From contig JBEKPZ010000007.1 of assembly GCA_049520215.1 (NCBI GenBank), forward strand, positions 1 through 64,000: DNA of 64,000 nucleotides, in the 5' to 3' direction. The notes under the pieces are model-generated. The model was not told the origin of the DNA. It ran no database searches and worked only from the letters and a program-made list of their open reading frames with translations. The translations under genes and the position numbers were made by a program. Origin of the DNA: Bog-159 sp049520215 (GTDB lineage: Bacteria; Acidobacteriota; Terriglobia; Bryobacterales; Bryobacteraceae). The stretch's first letter is position 1; each line of letters begins with the position of its first letter. Shown piece after piece: positions 7,061 through 15,287 of the stretch.

Positions 7061-8078
7061 ATTGTTCGCCGCCGGCGCCCTTCAGGTTGATGGTGCCGTC
7101 GCTCTCCAACTGCCGCACCACGCCGATGATCTGCTGCTGCGCGGCTTCGACCTCCTTGATCTTCACCGGGCCCATGGCGTCCATGTCTTCCAGCAGCATC
7201 TCGGCGCCGCGCTGCGAAAGACAGGCCACGAAGTGTTTGCGCACCTGCTCGCTGGTGCCCTTGAGCGCCAGCGTCAGGATCTTGCGGTCCACCTTGGTCA
7301 AGACCTCCTTGAGGCTGTTGCCTTCCAGCAGCAGCATGTCCTCGAACACGAACATGAGGTGCCGGATGGTGTCGGCCAGTGCGGCATTCTCCTTCTCGAT
7401 GGATTCCAGGATCTCCTTGCTGGCGCCCGATTCCAGGCGGTTGAACATCTCCGAGACCGCCCGCACGCCGCCATACGATTCCCGGCTGAAATCGCCCAGC
7501 GCCTGCAGTTTCTGTCCGATCACGGCGGCGATCTTGTGGATGATTTCGGGCGAGATCTGATCCAGGTGCGCCATGCGCAGCGCCACGTCCGCGCGAATCT
7601 GGGCGGGCAGCGAGAACAGCAGCGCGGCGGCCTGCGACGAGCTGAGGTGCGAGAGGATGAAAGCGATGGTCTGGGGATGCTCGCTGTGGATGAATTTTGC
7701 CAGTTGCTGGGGGTCGGCTTTTTGCAGCGCGTCGAAGGCGGCGGTGTCGTTGCCCAGGGTCTTCACCAGCCGGTCCACCAGCTTGCGGGCGGCCTCCGGC
7801 CCGAAAGCGCTCACCAGCAATTTACGGGCGTAGTCGATGCCGCCGCGGGAAACGTACTCCCGCGCCATGCACATCTGGTAGAACTCTTCGAGCACCGCCT
7901 CGCCTTCCTCGTTGGGGATGGTCGAGATGCGGGCCACCTCCCGCGAGACGCTTTGGATCTCTTCCTCGGACAACTCCCGCATGAGCTGCGCGCTGGCTTC
8001 TTCGCCCAGCAGCACGATCAGCATGGCGGCCTTGCGCAAGCCGGAAATCAGCTCGTTACGCTTAATGTTGGCAATCAT
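7050..8078 (-). CDS. fliG: Flagellar motor switch protein FliG
   Basis: FliG links the MS-ring to FliM/FliN and receives torque from MotA. The 342-residue product is full length: N-terminal FliF-binding domain (SGLRKAAMLIVLLGEEASAQLMRELSEEEI), middle domain with the EHPQTIAFILSHL motif, and C-terminal torque domain with charged helix and ALKGTSEQVRKHFVACLSQRGAEMLLEDMDAMGPV. The charged residues expected on the torque helix are present. It lies 29 bases after fliF. Confidence 0.97.
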   Translation of the reverse strand: MIANIKRNELISGLRKAAMLIVLLGEEASAQLMRELSEEEIQSVSREVARISTIPNEEGEAVLEEFYQMCMAREYVSRGGIDYARKLLVSAFGPEAARKLVDRLVKTLGNDTAAFDALQKADPQQLAKFIHSEHPQTIAFILSHLSSSQAAALLFSLPAQIRADVALRMAHLDQISPEIIHKIAAVIGQKLQALGDFSRESYGGVRAVSEMFNRLESGASKEILESIEKENAALADTIRHLMFVFEDMLLLEGNSLKEVLTKVDRKILTLALKGTSEQVRKHFVACLSQRGAEMLLEDMDAMGPVKIKEVEAAQQQIIGVVRQLESDGTINLKGAGGEQYVV

Positions 8079-8107
8079 CGCGTTGGGTTCCGGCCCGGCG
8101 GCCGCCT

Positions 8108-9793
8108 TCAGGCTTTTTCATGCAGCCATGTCCGCAGAATCTGCACCTGGACGACGGGGTCTTTCTTGAGGCTCTCCCGCAGGTACTTGGTTAACGCCTC
8201 TTTTTTCTTGGTGCCTTGGGTGGGCGTTTTGATGGCGTCGAGCGCCTCGGCTTCCAGGCGTGCCTGCGTCTCGGCCTGGTCGCCCAGGTGGGCCTGGATC
8301 TTCTTTTCCACGGAATCGCCGGCCACCGCGGGCACGCTCTGGGCGCCCGGCGGCAAGGCCGTGCGCGCCGCGGCGGAGCCTCCCGGCCGGCGCCGGAGCA
8401 GGCGCAGCCCCACCCCCGCCAGCACCAGAAGAAGGATGGCGCCGCCGGCCGCGGCGCCCATTCCCCGGGGACTGCGCAGCCATGCCGGCAGCGGGCTAGA
8501 GGGCGGCGCGGGCGCGGCAACCGGGGCCGCTCCGGACGGGGGCTCGCTGCGCAGCGTGGCCTCGAACGGCAGCGTCTCCACGATCAATTGGTCGCCGCGA
8601 TCGGCCTTCAGGCTGATGACTCCGGCCACCAGGTCGCGGATGGTCTTCAACTTCTCCGCCGAAGGCGGGACCAGGACCTGTTGCAGATGCGGAGCTTTGC
8701 CTTCCCAGCGCACTTCCTGGTCCAGCAGCAGCGAGACCGAAATCCGCTTCAATTCGCCCTGCGGCAGCTTCACCCGGCGCACCACGCGACTGGACTGGTA
8801 GTTGATTTCCTCGGTCCGCCGCGAGGCGGCCGAGTTCCCCCCGCCCGGGCGGGCCGGAGGACGGGGCAGATTGGAGGCCGTGCCGGGCACGCCTCCGGCC
8901 ATAGCCCCCGGCGCTACGTCCTCGCTCTTCTGCGAGCTGACCATGACCGAGCGGGCCGGATCGAAACTCTCTTCGCTCTGCTCGCCGCTCGAAAAATCGC
9001 ACTCGGCCGAAACCGACGCCCGGAAGCGGTCGGCGCCCAGCAGCGGCTCGAGCGTGGACTGGATCTTGGCTAACAGGCTCTTCTCCACCATCTCGCGGTA
9101 TTCGAGATTGGCTTGCGATCCCTCCAGCCCGTCGCCGCCGGCCGAGCTGCGCGGGCGGTTAAGAAGGTTGCCGCGGGTGTCCACCACCGCGACGGATTCC
9201 GGCGCCAGGCCCTCCACGGCGCTGGCCAGCAGGTTGCAGACGGCCATCACGTTTTGGGCCGAAAGCTGGGCGCCTGGGCGCAGCCCCAGCACCACGCTGG
9301 CCTTGGCCGGCTGGCGGGCTTCCAGGTAGACGGATTCCTTGGGGAAGGTCAGATGCACGCGGGCCCGCTCCACTGCCGCCAGCGAGACGATGGAACGCTC
9401 CAACTCGCCCTCCAGGGCCCGGCGGTAGTTGACGTGTTCGGCGAAGTCGGTCAACCCGAAGCTGGTCTTGTCGAATAGTTCAAAACCCATGCGGCCGCTC
9501 TTGGGCAAGCCGCCGGCGGCCAGTTGCAGGCGCAGTTCGGCCAGCCTCGCCGAGGGCGCCAGCACCGTCGAGCCGTTCTCGGAAAGCCGGAATTCCGTGC
9601 CGGTTTCCTTGAGCTTCTGGACCACCGCGCCGGCGTCCTCGGCGGCCAACCCGGTGTAGAGCGGGCGGAAGTCCGCCTCGCGCCGCCATTGCGCGAATCC
9701 GAATAGGGCGGCGGCTACCAGTACCGCGGCGGCCGCGATGCTGAATTTTTGCGCCATCGAGAGACGCGCCAGAAGCTTTCTCATCTGTTCCAT
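8108..9793 (-). CDS. fliF: Flagellar MS-ring protein FliF
   Basis: FliF forms the membrane-embedded MS-ring, the first basal-body structure. The 561-residue product has an N-terminal membrane helix (about residues 17-35), the YscJ/FliF ring-building domain with FRPLYTGL, a FliF_C region with QEVRWEGKAPHLQQ, a second membrane helix near residue 440, and a short cytoplasmic tail ending in VQILRTWLHEKA that should bind FliG. It is located twelve bases after fliE. Confidence 0.97.
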   Translation of the reverse strand: MEQMRKLLARLSMAQKFSIAAAAVLVAAALFGFAQWRREADFRPLYTGLAAEDAGAVVQKLKETGTEFRLSENGSTVLAPSARLAELRLQLAAGGLPKSGRMGFELFDKTSFGLTDFAEHVNYRRALEGELERSIVSLAAVERARVHLTFPKESVYLEARQPAKASVVLGLRPGAQLSAQNVMAVCNLLASAVEGLAPESVAVVDTRGNLLNRPRSSAGGDGLEGSQANLEYREMVEKSLLAKIQSTLEPLLGADRFRASVSAECDFSSGEQSEESFDPARSVMVSSQKSEDVAPGAMAGGVPGTASNLPRPPARPGGGNSAASRRTEEINYQSSRVVRRVKLPQGELKRISVSLLLDQEVRWEGKAPHLQQVLVPPSAEKLKTIRDLVAGVISLKADRGDQLIVETLPFEATLRSEPPSGAAPVAAPAPPSSPLPAWLRSPRGMGAAAGGAILLLVLAGVGLRLLRRRPGGSAAARTALPPGAQSVPAVAGDSVEKKIQAHLGDQAETQARLEAEALDAIKTPTQGTKKKEALTKYLRESLKKDPVVQVQILRTWLHEKA

Positions 9794-9805
9794 GCCAGAT
9801 CCCCG

Positions 9806-10108
9806 TTAGACCTGCATCTGCATGACCGCCTGATAGGCCGAGACAACCTTATTGCGGATTTGCAGGAACGTTTCAAAGGCCAATTCCGCGCGCTGCGTGG
9901 CCAGCGCCACGGTGTGCACTTCCTCGCCATCGCCGGCCAGAAAGCGCTGCGCGGTTTGGGCCGCATCGCCGCGCAGTCGCTCGACGCCGCCGATGGCATG
10001 GGCCAGCAGCGACTGAAAATCGCCAGCGCCGCCGGCCGGGCCGCCGGTGAGGGGCGCGCGCAGATCCGGCAAGGGCACGCCGCGAATGGGTGAAATCGGT
10101 GAAGACAT
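9806..10108 (-). CDS. fliE: Hook-basal body complex protein FliE
   Basis: FliE joins the MS-ring to the proximal rod. The 100-residue product ends with VALATQRAELAFETFLQIRNKVVSAYQAVMQMQV, matching the strongly conserved C-terminal helices of the family (the A-tAsls-q-a-R-K-v-YqeImnm pattern). It follows flgC by 16 bases in the usual flgB-flgC-fliE order. Confidence 0.95.
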   Translation of the reverse strand: MSSPISPIRGVPLPDLRAPLTGGPAGGAGDFQSLLAHAIGGVERLRGDAAQTAQRFLAGDGEEVHTVALATQRAELAFETFLQIRNKVVSAYQAVMQMQV

Positions 10109-10124
10109 ACGTATTTCCCGGCTT

Positions 10125-10553
10125 TCACTTGAACAGATCGATGGAACGCATGATCATGTCCTTGACCGCGGAGATGGCCGCCACGTTGGCCTCGAAGCCG
10201 CGCGCCGCGCCGGTCAGATCCACCATGTCTTCGGCCGGATTGAGGCGCGGATACGCCACGTAGCCGTCCGGGCCAGCGTCGGGATGGCCCGGCAGGTAGC
10301 GCCGCTCCGGATCGCGCTGGTCCACGCTGACCTCCGCGACCGCCACCCCTTCGGCGAGATGCGACTCGAATAACGACGCAAAAGAAGCGGCCATGGGCTG
10401 GGAGGCGAAGACTGCATCCTTGCGGCGGTAGGGGCCGCCCTCGGGAGTGCGCGTGGTTTCGGCGTTGGCCAGGTTCTCGACCAGCAACTCCGCGCGGGTG
10501 CGCTCGGCCGCCATGCCCGACGCGCTGACCGCGATGGCCGAAAACAGGCTCAT
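10125..10553 (-). CDS. flgC: Flagellar proximal rod protein FlgC
   Basis: FlgC is one of the proximal rod subunits. The 142-residue product starts MSLFSAIAVSASGMAAERTR and contains the rod motif VENLANAETTRTPEGGPYRRK; the C-terminus (NVAAISAVKDMIMRSIDLFK) is the conserved D0 helix. It overlaps flgB by four bases. Confidence 0.96.
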   Translation of the reverse strand: MSLFSAIAVSASGMAAERTRAELLVENLANAETTRTPEGGPYRRKDAVFASQPMAASFASLFESHLAEGVAVAEVSVDQRDPERRYLPGHPDAGPDGYVAYPRLNPAEDMVDLTGAARGFEANVAAISAVKDMIMRSIDLFK

Positions 10554-10888
10554 GAATTGCTCCCGCTCTGCAGCGCCGCCCGGATCGACTGCACCTCGCT
10601 GCGCACCAGGTTGGACGCCAGATTGAAACGCATATCGTTCTCCGCCAGCAGCCGGGCCTCCCGGTCCAGGCTGACGTTGTTGCCGTCGTTCTTCGCCGGC
10701 AACCCGGCGACTTCGAAGGATGCCGGGACCCCACCGCCCAGAGCCGACCGGAACTCCGACTGGAAGTCGATGTCCTTGGTTTTATACCCGGGCGTGTCGG
10801 CATTGGCGATGTTGGAGGCCACCACCTTCTGGCGGGCGCTCAGCAGATCCATATATCGTTCCAAGGTGTCCGACAGACGGCTTAGCAT
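10550..10888 (-). CDS. flgB: Flagellar proximal rod protein FlgB
   Basis: FlgB is the first rod subunit above FliE. The 112-residue product has the rod signature RQKVVASNIANADTPGYKTKDIDF near residues 19-42 and a C-terminal helix with RFNLASNLVRSEVQSIRAAL. It opens the eight-gene flgB-flgC-fliE-fliF-fliG-fliH-fliI-fliJ operon. The ATG follows the ribosome site GGGAAGG, and a sigma-54-like element lies directly upstream. Confidence 0.96.
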   Translation of the reverse strand: MLSRLSDTLERYMDLLSARQKVVASNIANADTPGYKTKDIDFQSEFRSALGGGVPASFEVAGLPAKNDGNNVSLDREARLLAENDMRFNLASNLVRSEVQSIRAALQSGSNS

Positions 10889-10902
10889 GCCACCTTCCCA
10901 GA

Positions 10903-10918
10903 AGCAACCGGAGTTCCA
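10903..10918 (-). promoter_or_regulatory. Sigma-54-like promoter before flgB
   Basis: On the minus strand TGGAACTCCGGTTGCT matches the sigma-54 pattern TGGCACN5TTGCW, including the GG-N10-GC spacing and the whole TTGCT -12 element. A sigma-54 activator gene is present in the same cluster. The geometry is odd: the predicted start would be about four bases before the ATG, as for the fliW site. Confidence 0.4.
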
Positions 10919-11120
10919 CGGCTAAGTGCGGCAAATTGAGGGGCGGCCAAGACCAGCGCCGCCAAGATCGCGTCGCCGGCGCAAGAATCCTGGCGCCCGG
11001 CGCGGGCGATTGGGCGGACCAGGCGAGGCACCGGCCGCGCCGCAACCGCCGCGCGCGGGATGGGCGGGCCATAGGGGGGCGGAGGCTGGCCCCTGGGGGC
11101 GGGTCCAGCCAGGCTGCGGG

Positions 11121-11492
11121 TCAAAGAATGGAGCCGATCTTTTCCTGGATCTGTTCGGCGGTGAAGGGTTTTCGGATATACGCGGCCGAGCCCAGCCGGA
11201 TCGCCTGGCCGACCTTTTCTTCGCCGCCTTCGGTGGTGATCATCACCACCGGAAGGGATCGCCACTGTTCGTTGCCCTTCAACTCCGCCAGCAGGCCCAG
11301 GCCGTCCAGGTTGGGCATATTGATGTCCGACAGGACCAGATTGAGGGGATGGTTCCGGACGATGTCCAGAGCTTCGAGGCCGTCGCGGGCCTCGAAGATC
11401 TCGCCGATCGCCAGGGCGGTTTGCCGCAGCACGCGGATTAGAATCTTCCGGATCGCGGTGGAATCGTCTACGACTAGAATGTTCAAAGCCAT
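11121..11492 (-). CDS. cheY: Chemotaxis response regulator CheY
   Basis: Single-domain receiver of 123 residues that, when phosphorylated, binds FliM and changes motor rotation. All key residues are visible: acidic pair Asp9-Asp10, phospho-acceptor Asp56 in LVLSDINMPNLDG, the Thr of VVMITTEGGEEK and the Lys of YIRKPFTAEQI. There is no output domain. It is transcribed away from cheX, with a sigma-28-like promoter 12 bases upstream. No CheA is in the window, so its kinase is encoded elsewhere. Confidence 0.93.
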   Translation of the reverse strand: MALNILVVDDSTAIRKILIRVLRQTALAIGEIFEARDGLEALDIVRNHPLNLVLSDINMPNLDGLGLLAELKGNEQWRSLPVVMITTEGGEEKVGQAIRLGSAAYIRKPFTAEQIQEKIGSIL

Positions 11493-11503
11493 ACTCCTTC
11501 TTA

Positions 11504-11531
11504 CTATCGGTCGATTGCCGGGTTTCCTTTA
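11504..11531 (-). promoter_or_regulatory. Sigma-28-like promoter of cheY
   Basis: Minus strand TAAA (11528-11531), 16-base spacer, ACCGATAG (11504-11511). It differs from consensus at two -10 positions and has a spacer one base long, as in the flagellin promoter. It lies back to back with the cheX promoter. Confidence 0.55.
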
Positions 11532-11587
11532 CATGCGCGGCCCGCGCCGGCCGCCCGCTCCCGATCCGTTCTTCCCGACCGGCGGCA

Positions 11588-11614
11588 TAAAGATCCGCCA
11601 GGTTCCGCCGATAA
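11588..11614 (+). promoter_or_regulatory. Sigma-28 (FliA) promoter of cheX
   Basis: TAAA (11588-11591), exactly 15 bases, GCCGATAA (11607-11614): a perfect consensus match, about 19 bases before the cheX ATG. The ribosome site AAGGGA lies between. Confidence 0.88.
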
Positions 11615-11632
11615 GCATAAGGGACACACGCC

Positions 11633-12163
11633 ATGATAGACCGGGATCAAATCGTCAGCCATATCCGCGCCGCCGCGGAGGAAGTCTTTGCGACCATGTT
11701 GGGCACCCAACTCCGTTTCGCGGAGTCTCACGGGGATAAAGGCTCCGCCGAGCCCATGGACGGCGTGATCTGCCTGATCGGAATGGCCGGCGCGTGGACC
11801 GGCACCGGCACCCTATCCTGCTCGCCCGAGTTCGCCTGCCGGATCGCCTCCCAGATGCTGATGGCGGAATACGCGGTGGTGGACGCCGACGTCCTGGACG
11901 CGGTGGCGGAGGTCGCCAACATGGTGCTGGGCAATGTGAAGACGGCGCTCGAGATCTCCCTCGGACCCATGGGAATGAGCATCCCGACGGCCATTTATGG
12001 CAAGAACTTCCTAGCCAAGAGCTTCGGCGACGAAACCTGGACCGTAGTGGTGTTCGACTGCGAGGGGCAGCGCCTGGAGGTCAAGTTGTTCCTGAAGCGG
12101 GCTCCCGCGGCGCCGGCCCAGGGTCCTGGAAGGCTCTGCACGCCGGTCTACCTGCGGGCCTGA
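11633..12163 (+). CDS. cheX: CheX-like CheY phosphatase
   Basis: CheX/CheC-family proteins dephosphorylate CheY-P. The 176-residue product has the alpha-beta CheX fold with LIGMAGAWTGTGTLSCS, and the catalytic E-x2-N motif as Glu93 and Asn96 in DAVAEVANMVLGN, followed by the conserved Gly. A single E-x2-N motif fits CheX rather than two-motif CheC. The C-terminal tail after about residue 155 is Pro/Ala-rich. It is divergent from cheY, with its own perfect sigma-28 promoter, so kinase-independent signal termination is co-expressed with the late flagellar genes. Confidence 0.85.
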   Translation: MIDRDQIVSHIRAAAEEVFATMLGTQLRFAESHGDKGSAEPMDGVICLIGMAGAWTGTGTLSCSPEFACRIASQMLMAEYAVVDADVLDAVAEVANMVLGNVKTALEISLGPMGMSIPTAIYGKNFLAKSFGDETWTVVVFDCEGQRLEVKLFLKRAPAAPAQGPGRLCTPVYLRA

Positions 12164-12230
12164 CCGAGGCGCCCGCGGCCCGGCCCGGCGGCCGGCCTTT
12201 CAAGACCCTATGGGCCGTTCGCCGGGCCGT

Positions 12231-13019
12231 TCACCGGCGCCCCGCCGCATCCGGTTCCGGGCCCAGGCCGCGCTCGTTGAGAATCACGATATCCACGCGG
12301 CGGTTATGCGCGCGTCCCTGTTCGCTATCGTTGGATTCGACCGGCGCCGTGTCGGCGTAACCGGCCACCGCCAGGCGCTCGGGCGGGATGTCGAAGCGGG
12401 CCGACAGCAACTCCAGCATGGCGATACTGCGCGCGGCCGAGAGTTCCCAGTTGTTGCGGAAGCGGGAGTTGTGAATGGGCACGGAATCGGTGTGCCCCTC
12501 CAGCCGCACCTGGCTGGGCAACAGGGCGATGGCCCGCGCGATTTTTTCGATGCTGGAATAGGTCCCCGGATACACGGCATCGCCGCCGGAGGCGAAGAAA
12601 CCGGCCTCGCGCAAGCTGATCACCAGTCCGCGCCGGTCCATGGCGACCTGGATCTGGCCCCTTTCGATCTCCATCTTCAGGGCGGCGCGCAAGGAATTGA
12701 GGGAAGCGGCCAGATCGGGCGCCGGAGGCGCGTTCTGCGGGACGGCCGGCTGGGCCCCTCCCGGACCTTTCATCATGGCGTTGCCCTTGCCCTTTTCGTC
12801 CTTCGCGCCCCCCAGAATGGCGGCCATCACGACCTTCACCTGCCCCTCCTCAAGCGCCTTTTTGACGGACTCGGAGACGCGGGCGGCATTGCCGTGATCC
12901 GCTTGGGCCGAGGCGAACATCACCACGAAAAAAGCGAACAGCAAGGTGATGAAATCCGCATAGGAAACCAGCCAGCGCTCATGGTTGGCGTGTTGCTCGG
13001 CTTTTCGGCGGCGGCGCAT
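12231..13019 (-). CDS. motB: Flagellar stator protein MotB
   Basis: MotB anchors the stator to peptidoglycan and carries the ion-conducting aspartate. The 262-residue product has a short basic cytoplasmic end, one membrane helix with Asp22 in VSYADFITLLFAFFVVMF (the ion site), a linker with a plug-like helix, and an OmpA-like domain from about residue 140 with EGHTDSVPIHN, NWELSAARSIAML and GYADTAPVESN. It follows motA by 11 bases. Confidence 0.95.
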   Translation of the reverse strand: MRRRRKAEQHANHERWLVSYADFITLLFAFFVVMFASAQADHGNAARVSESVKKALEEGQVKVVMAAILGGAKDEKGKGNAMMKGPGGAQPAVPQNAPPAPDLAASLNSLRAALKMEIERGQIQVAMDRRGLVISLREAGFFASGGDAVYPGTYSSIEKIARAIALLPSQVRLEGHTDSVPIHNSRFRNNWELSAARSIAMLELLSARFDIPPERLAVAGYADTAPVESNDSEQGRAHNRRVDIVILNERGLGPEPDAAGRR

Positions 13020-13030
13020 GCGATCCGGCT

Positions 13031-13915
13031 TCAGTCCCCCGCGGCAGCTTCGGCGGGCTGGCCGGCGGCGCCCGCCCCCGGTTTTTTCCTGGGCGCCTTG
13101 CGGGGGGCGCGTGGGGGCGCATAGGCCTCCAGCTTGAGCCGGATCAGCTTGGGATTCAAACCTTCCGCGATTCCCAGCACGCCTTCGAGCATCAACTCGC
13201 GCAACTCGACGGCGGCCTGCATGCGGAAGCGGAGCTTGCTGCCGGCCGGAAGAAAGAATAAGTTCGCCGAGGCCACGCCGTAGACCGTGGCCACAAAGGC
13301 CACCGCGATTCCCCGGCCCACTTCGTCGATATTGGCCAGGTGCTTCATAACTTGCATCAGCCCCAGCACCGCGCCGATGATCCCGATGGTGGGGGCGTAT
13401 CCGCCGGCCGCTTCATAAACCTTGGCTTCGGCTTCCCCGCGATGCTCTTCCAAGGCGATATCCAGCTCCATCATGCGGCGCAACTCCTGCAGGTCGGTCC
13501 CGTCCACCGCCAGGTTCAAAGCCTTGCGCAGAAAGGGGTCTTCAATGGACTCGGTATCGTCCTCCAGCGAGACGATGCCGTTCTTGCGGGCTTTGGTGGC
13601 GTAGCCGATGATCTGCTCGACGACGGCTTCGGGCGCGTGGGTGGGCTCGAAAAAAACCGTGGGCAGCTTGCCGGCGGCGCTGCGCAGAAGACCCATCGGG
13701 GTGGTCACCATGACCGCCCCCAGGGTGCCTCCCAGAACGATGATGGCGGCGGTCAACTGCGCGACATCCTTGACTTTGCCGTCTTCGAGCACCAGCCCTC
13801 CCAGGATGCCAACCAGCGCCAGGGCCAGGCCGCCCAGGGTCGCCAGGTCCGGCCGGCGCCCGGGCTTTTTCCCCCTGGAATCAGGAGCCGGCGCGGTTGT
13901 CTCGGTCTGTGCCAT
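13031..13915 (-). CDS. motA: Flagellar stator protein MotA
   Basis: MotA forms the rotating stator ring around MotB and presses on FliG. The 294-residue product has a first membrane pair with GGLALALVGILGGLVLEDG and AAIIVLGGTLGAVMV, a cytoplasmic loop (LRRMMELDIALEEHRG), and a second pair with APTIGIIGAVLGLMQVMKHL and VAFVATVYGVASANLFFLP. The ATG at 13915 (ribosome site GGAG 12 bases before) is preferred over an upstream TTG. An unusual basic, Pro/Ala-rich tail of about 30 residues extends the C-terminus. It overlaps flbD by 35 bases. Confidence 0.95.
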   Translation of the reverse strand: MAQTETTAPAPDSRGKKPGRRPDLATLGGLALALVGILGGLVLEDGKVKDVAQLTAAIIVLGGTLGAVMVTTPMGLLRSAAGKLPTVFFEPTHAPEAVVEQIIGYATKARKNGIVSLEDDTESIEDPFLRKALNLAVDGTDLQELRRMMELDIALEEHRGEAEAKVYEAAGGYAPTIGIIGAVLGLMQVMKHLANIDEVGRGIAVAFVATVYGVASANLFFLPAGSKLRFRMQAAVELRELMLEGVLGIAEGLNPKLIRLKLEAYAPPRAPRKAPRKKPGAGAAGQPAEAAAGD

Positions 13916-14180
13916 GTTCGATTCGATCTCCGCCGGCAACCACGGCCGCGTCCCCCGAGGCGTCCCGCCCTCCCGGGAGGGACGGGCCCAGGAGGGCGCC
14001 GCTATAGATGGCCTGGCGGAACTCCACCACCCGCCGGACTATCTCTTCGGCCGATTCCAGCACCACCAGCTTCTGCCCGGTGGTCAGACTGATCACCGTA
14101 TCGGGGGTGACCTCGATCCATTCGATGAGGTCCGCGTTGAGCACCAGCGGCAGATGGTTGAGGCGCGTGAGGTGAATCAT
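13881..14180 (-). CDS. flbD: Flagellar protein FlbD
   Basis: FlbD/YlzI-type small protein of the flagellar-motility locus. The first 60 residues (MIHLTRLNHLPLVLNADLIE, EVTPDTVISLTTGQKLVVLE) are a good match to this family, which is nearly always found beside motA. The last 35 residues overlap motA in another frame and look non-conserved, so the 99-residue length is longer than the usual 60-80. The biochemical role is unresolved; it is not the Caulobacter regulator of the same name. Confidence 0.85.
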   Translation of the reverse strand: MIHLTRLNHLPLVLNADLIEWIEVTPDTVISLTTGQKLVVLESAEEIVRRVVEFRQAIYSGALLGPSLPGGRDASGDAAVVAGGDRIEHGTDRDNRAGS

Positions 14181-14186
14181 GCGCCC

Positions 14187-15164
14187 TCAATCCTTATCGG
14201 CCGCGGCAGCCGCAACCGGCCCGGTTTCGAGCAGAAAGCCGCGCTTCCGGCCGCTGGCGACGACCAGGCCGCGGAACCGCAGCTTGCCGTTGAGCAGACC
14301 GTCCAACGGCCGGCTCACGGGATAGTCGAGGATCAGCACGTCGCCTTCGATCAGGCGCAGCAGATCCCGCGCCAGCAGCCGGGGGCCGCGCAGACGCACG
14401 TCCAGGGCCAGCCGCGAGGGCCGGATGCGCGCCAGCATGGCCGCCTGTTCGGCCTCGGTCGACTGGGTGCGGCGCATGGACCACTGCTGGTCGAACTTCT
14501 GCCGCATCATTTTGGCGATGATGGACGGGACCGCGATGTTCATCATCCCCACGTTGTCCCCGATGCGGATTTCAATGCCCACCGCCACCACCGCTTCGGT
14601 GGGCGCCAGCACGCGCAGGAATTGAGGTTCGGTCTCGATCGTATGGATGGTGAACTCGATCGGGGCGACCGCTTGCCAGGCTTCCTTGAGATCGTTCAGG
14701 ATGATGCGGAAAAGGCTGTCGAGCAGCTTCTGCTCGATCTCGGTGATCTCCCGCCGCAAAGCCGATGTGGACTTGCCATCGCCTCCCAACAGCACTTCCA
14801 GAATGGGGAAGACCAGCGCCGGGCTGAGCTCCAACAGTCCGTAGCCGTCGTAGGGCCGCAGCCCCAGGGAGAGCATGCACGTGGGCGACGGCAGCCCGTT
14901 CAGAAACTCCTCGCAGGAGAGTTGCTCGACGCTGACCAGGTTCACCAGCAGATAGGTGCGCAGATAGGCCGAGAGGCTGGAGACCAGATTGTGGACGAAG
15001 GTCTCATGCAGTTGGTGAATGGCGCGTAATTGGGACTTGGCGATGCGATCCGGGCGGCGGAAGTCGAAAGGCACCACCTTCCTGCCCGGGGTATCCTGCG
15101 TCTGCCCACCGGCCGCATTGTTGAACAGCGCGTCGATTTCCTGTTGCGATAAGGTGCGATTCAC
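14187..15164 (-). CDS. fliM: Flagellar motor switch protein FliM
   Basis: FliM is the CheY-P-binding middle ring of the C-ring. The 325-residue product has the N-terminal CheY-binding peptide LSQQEIDALF, then a CheC-like middle domain with VSSLSAYLRTYLLVNL and LGLRPYDGYGLLELSPALVFPILEVLLGG, and a C-terminal SpoA domain (about residues 240-310) with LLRLIEGDVLILDYPV. It opens the fliM-flbD-motA-motB operon under a clear sigma-28 promoter. No fliN or fliL follows; fliN lies about 8.8 kb away. Confidence 0.95.
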   Translation of the reverse strand: MNRTLSQQEIDALFNNAAGGQTQDTPGRKVVPFDFRRPDRIAKSQLRAIHQLHETFVHNLVSSLSAYLRTYLLVNLVSVEQLSCEEFLNGLPSPTCMLSLGLRPYDGYGLLELSPALVFPILEVLLGGDGKSTSALRREITEIEQKLLDSLFRIILNDLKEAWQAVAPIEFTIHTIETEPQFLRVLAPTEAVVAVGIEIRIGDNVGMMNIAVPSIIAKMMRQKFDQQWSMRRTQSTEAEQAAMLARIRPSRLALDVRLRGPRLLARDLLRLIEGDVLILDYPVSRPLDGLLNGKLRFRGLVVASGRKRGFLLETGPVAAAAADKD

Positions 15165-15184
15165 GCTAGGCCGTCCCGTTTAGT

Positions 15185-15211
15185 CTATCGGCAGGCGGGG
15201 ATCGAGCTTTA
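15185..15211 (-). promoter_or_regulatory. Sigma-28 (FliA) promoter of fliM-flbD-motA-motB
   Basis: Minus strand TAAA (15208-15211), exactly 15 bases, GCCGATAG (15185-15192): one mismatch from consensus. It lies about 20 bases before the fliM ATG, predicting that switch and stator genes are expressed as a late class with the filament. Confidence 0.85.
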
Positions 15212-15287
15212 GAGCGGGGAGCGCAGATTTGCCTGCGGGCGGCCGATGAGATGGTGGGGGAGCAGACGGTTCCCCGGAGCGGTTCAT

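Noticed and set aside
6333..8801. Very long plus-strand open frame opposite fliI-fliH-fliG-fliF
   Set aside because: It lies antisense to four well-conserved genes and has no domain, start site or ribosome site; such frames are expected in GC-rich DNA.
14190..14202. TTATCGGC at the end of fliM as a minus-strand sigma-28 promoter
   Set aside because: The required TTTA is absent at the right distance and the site lies within the fliM coding end.
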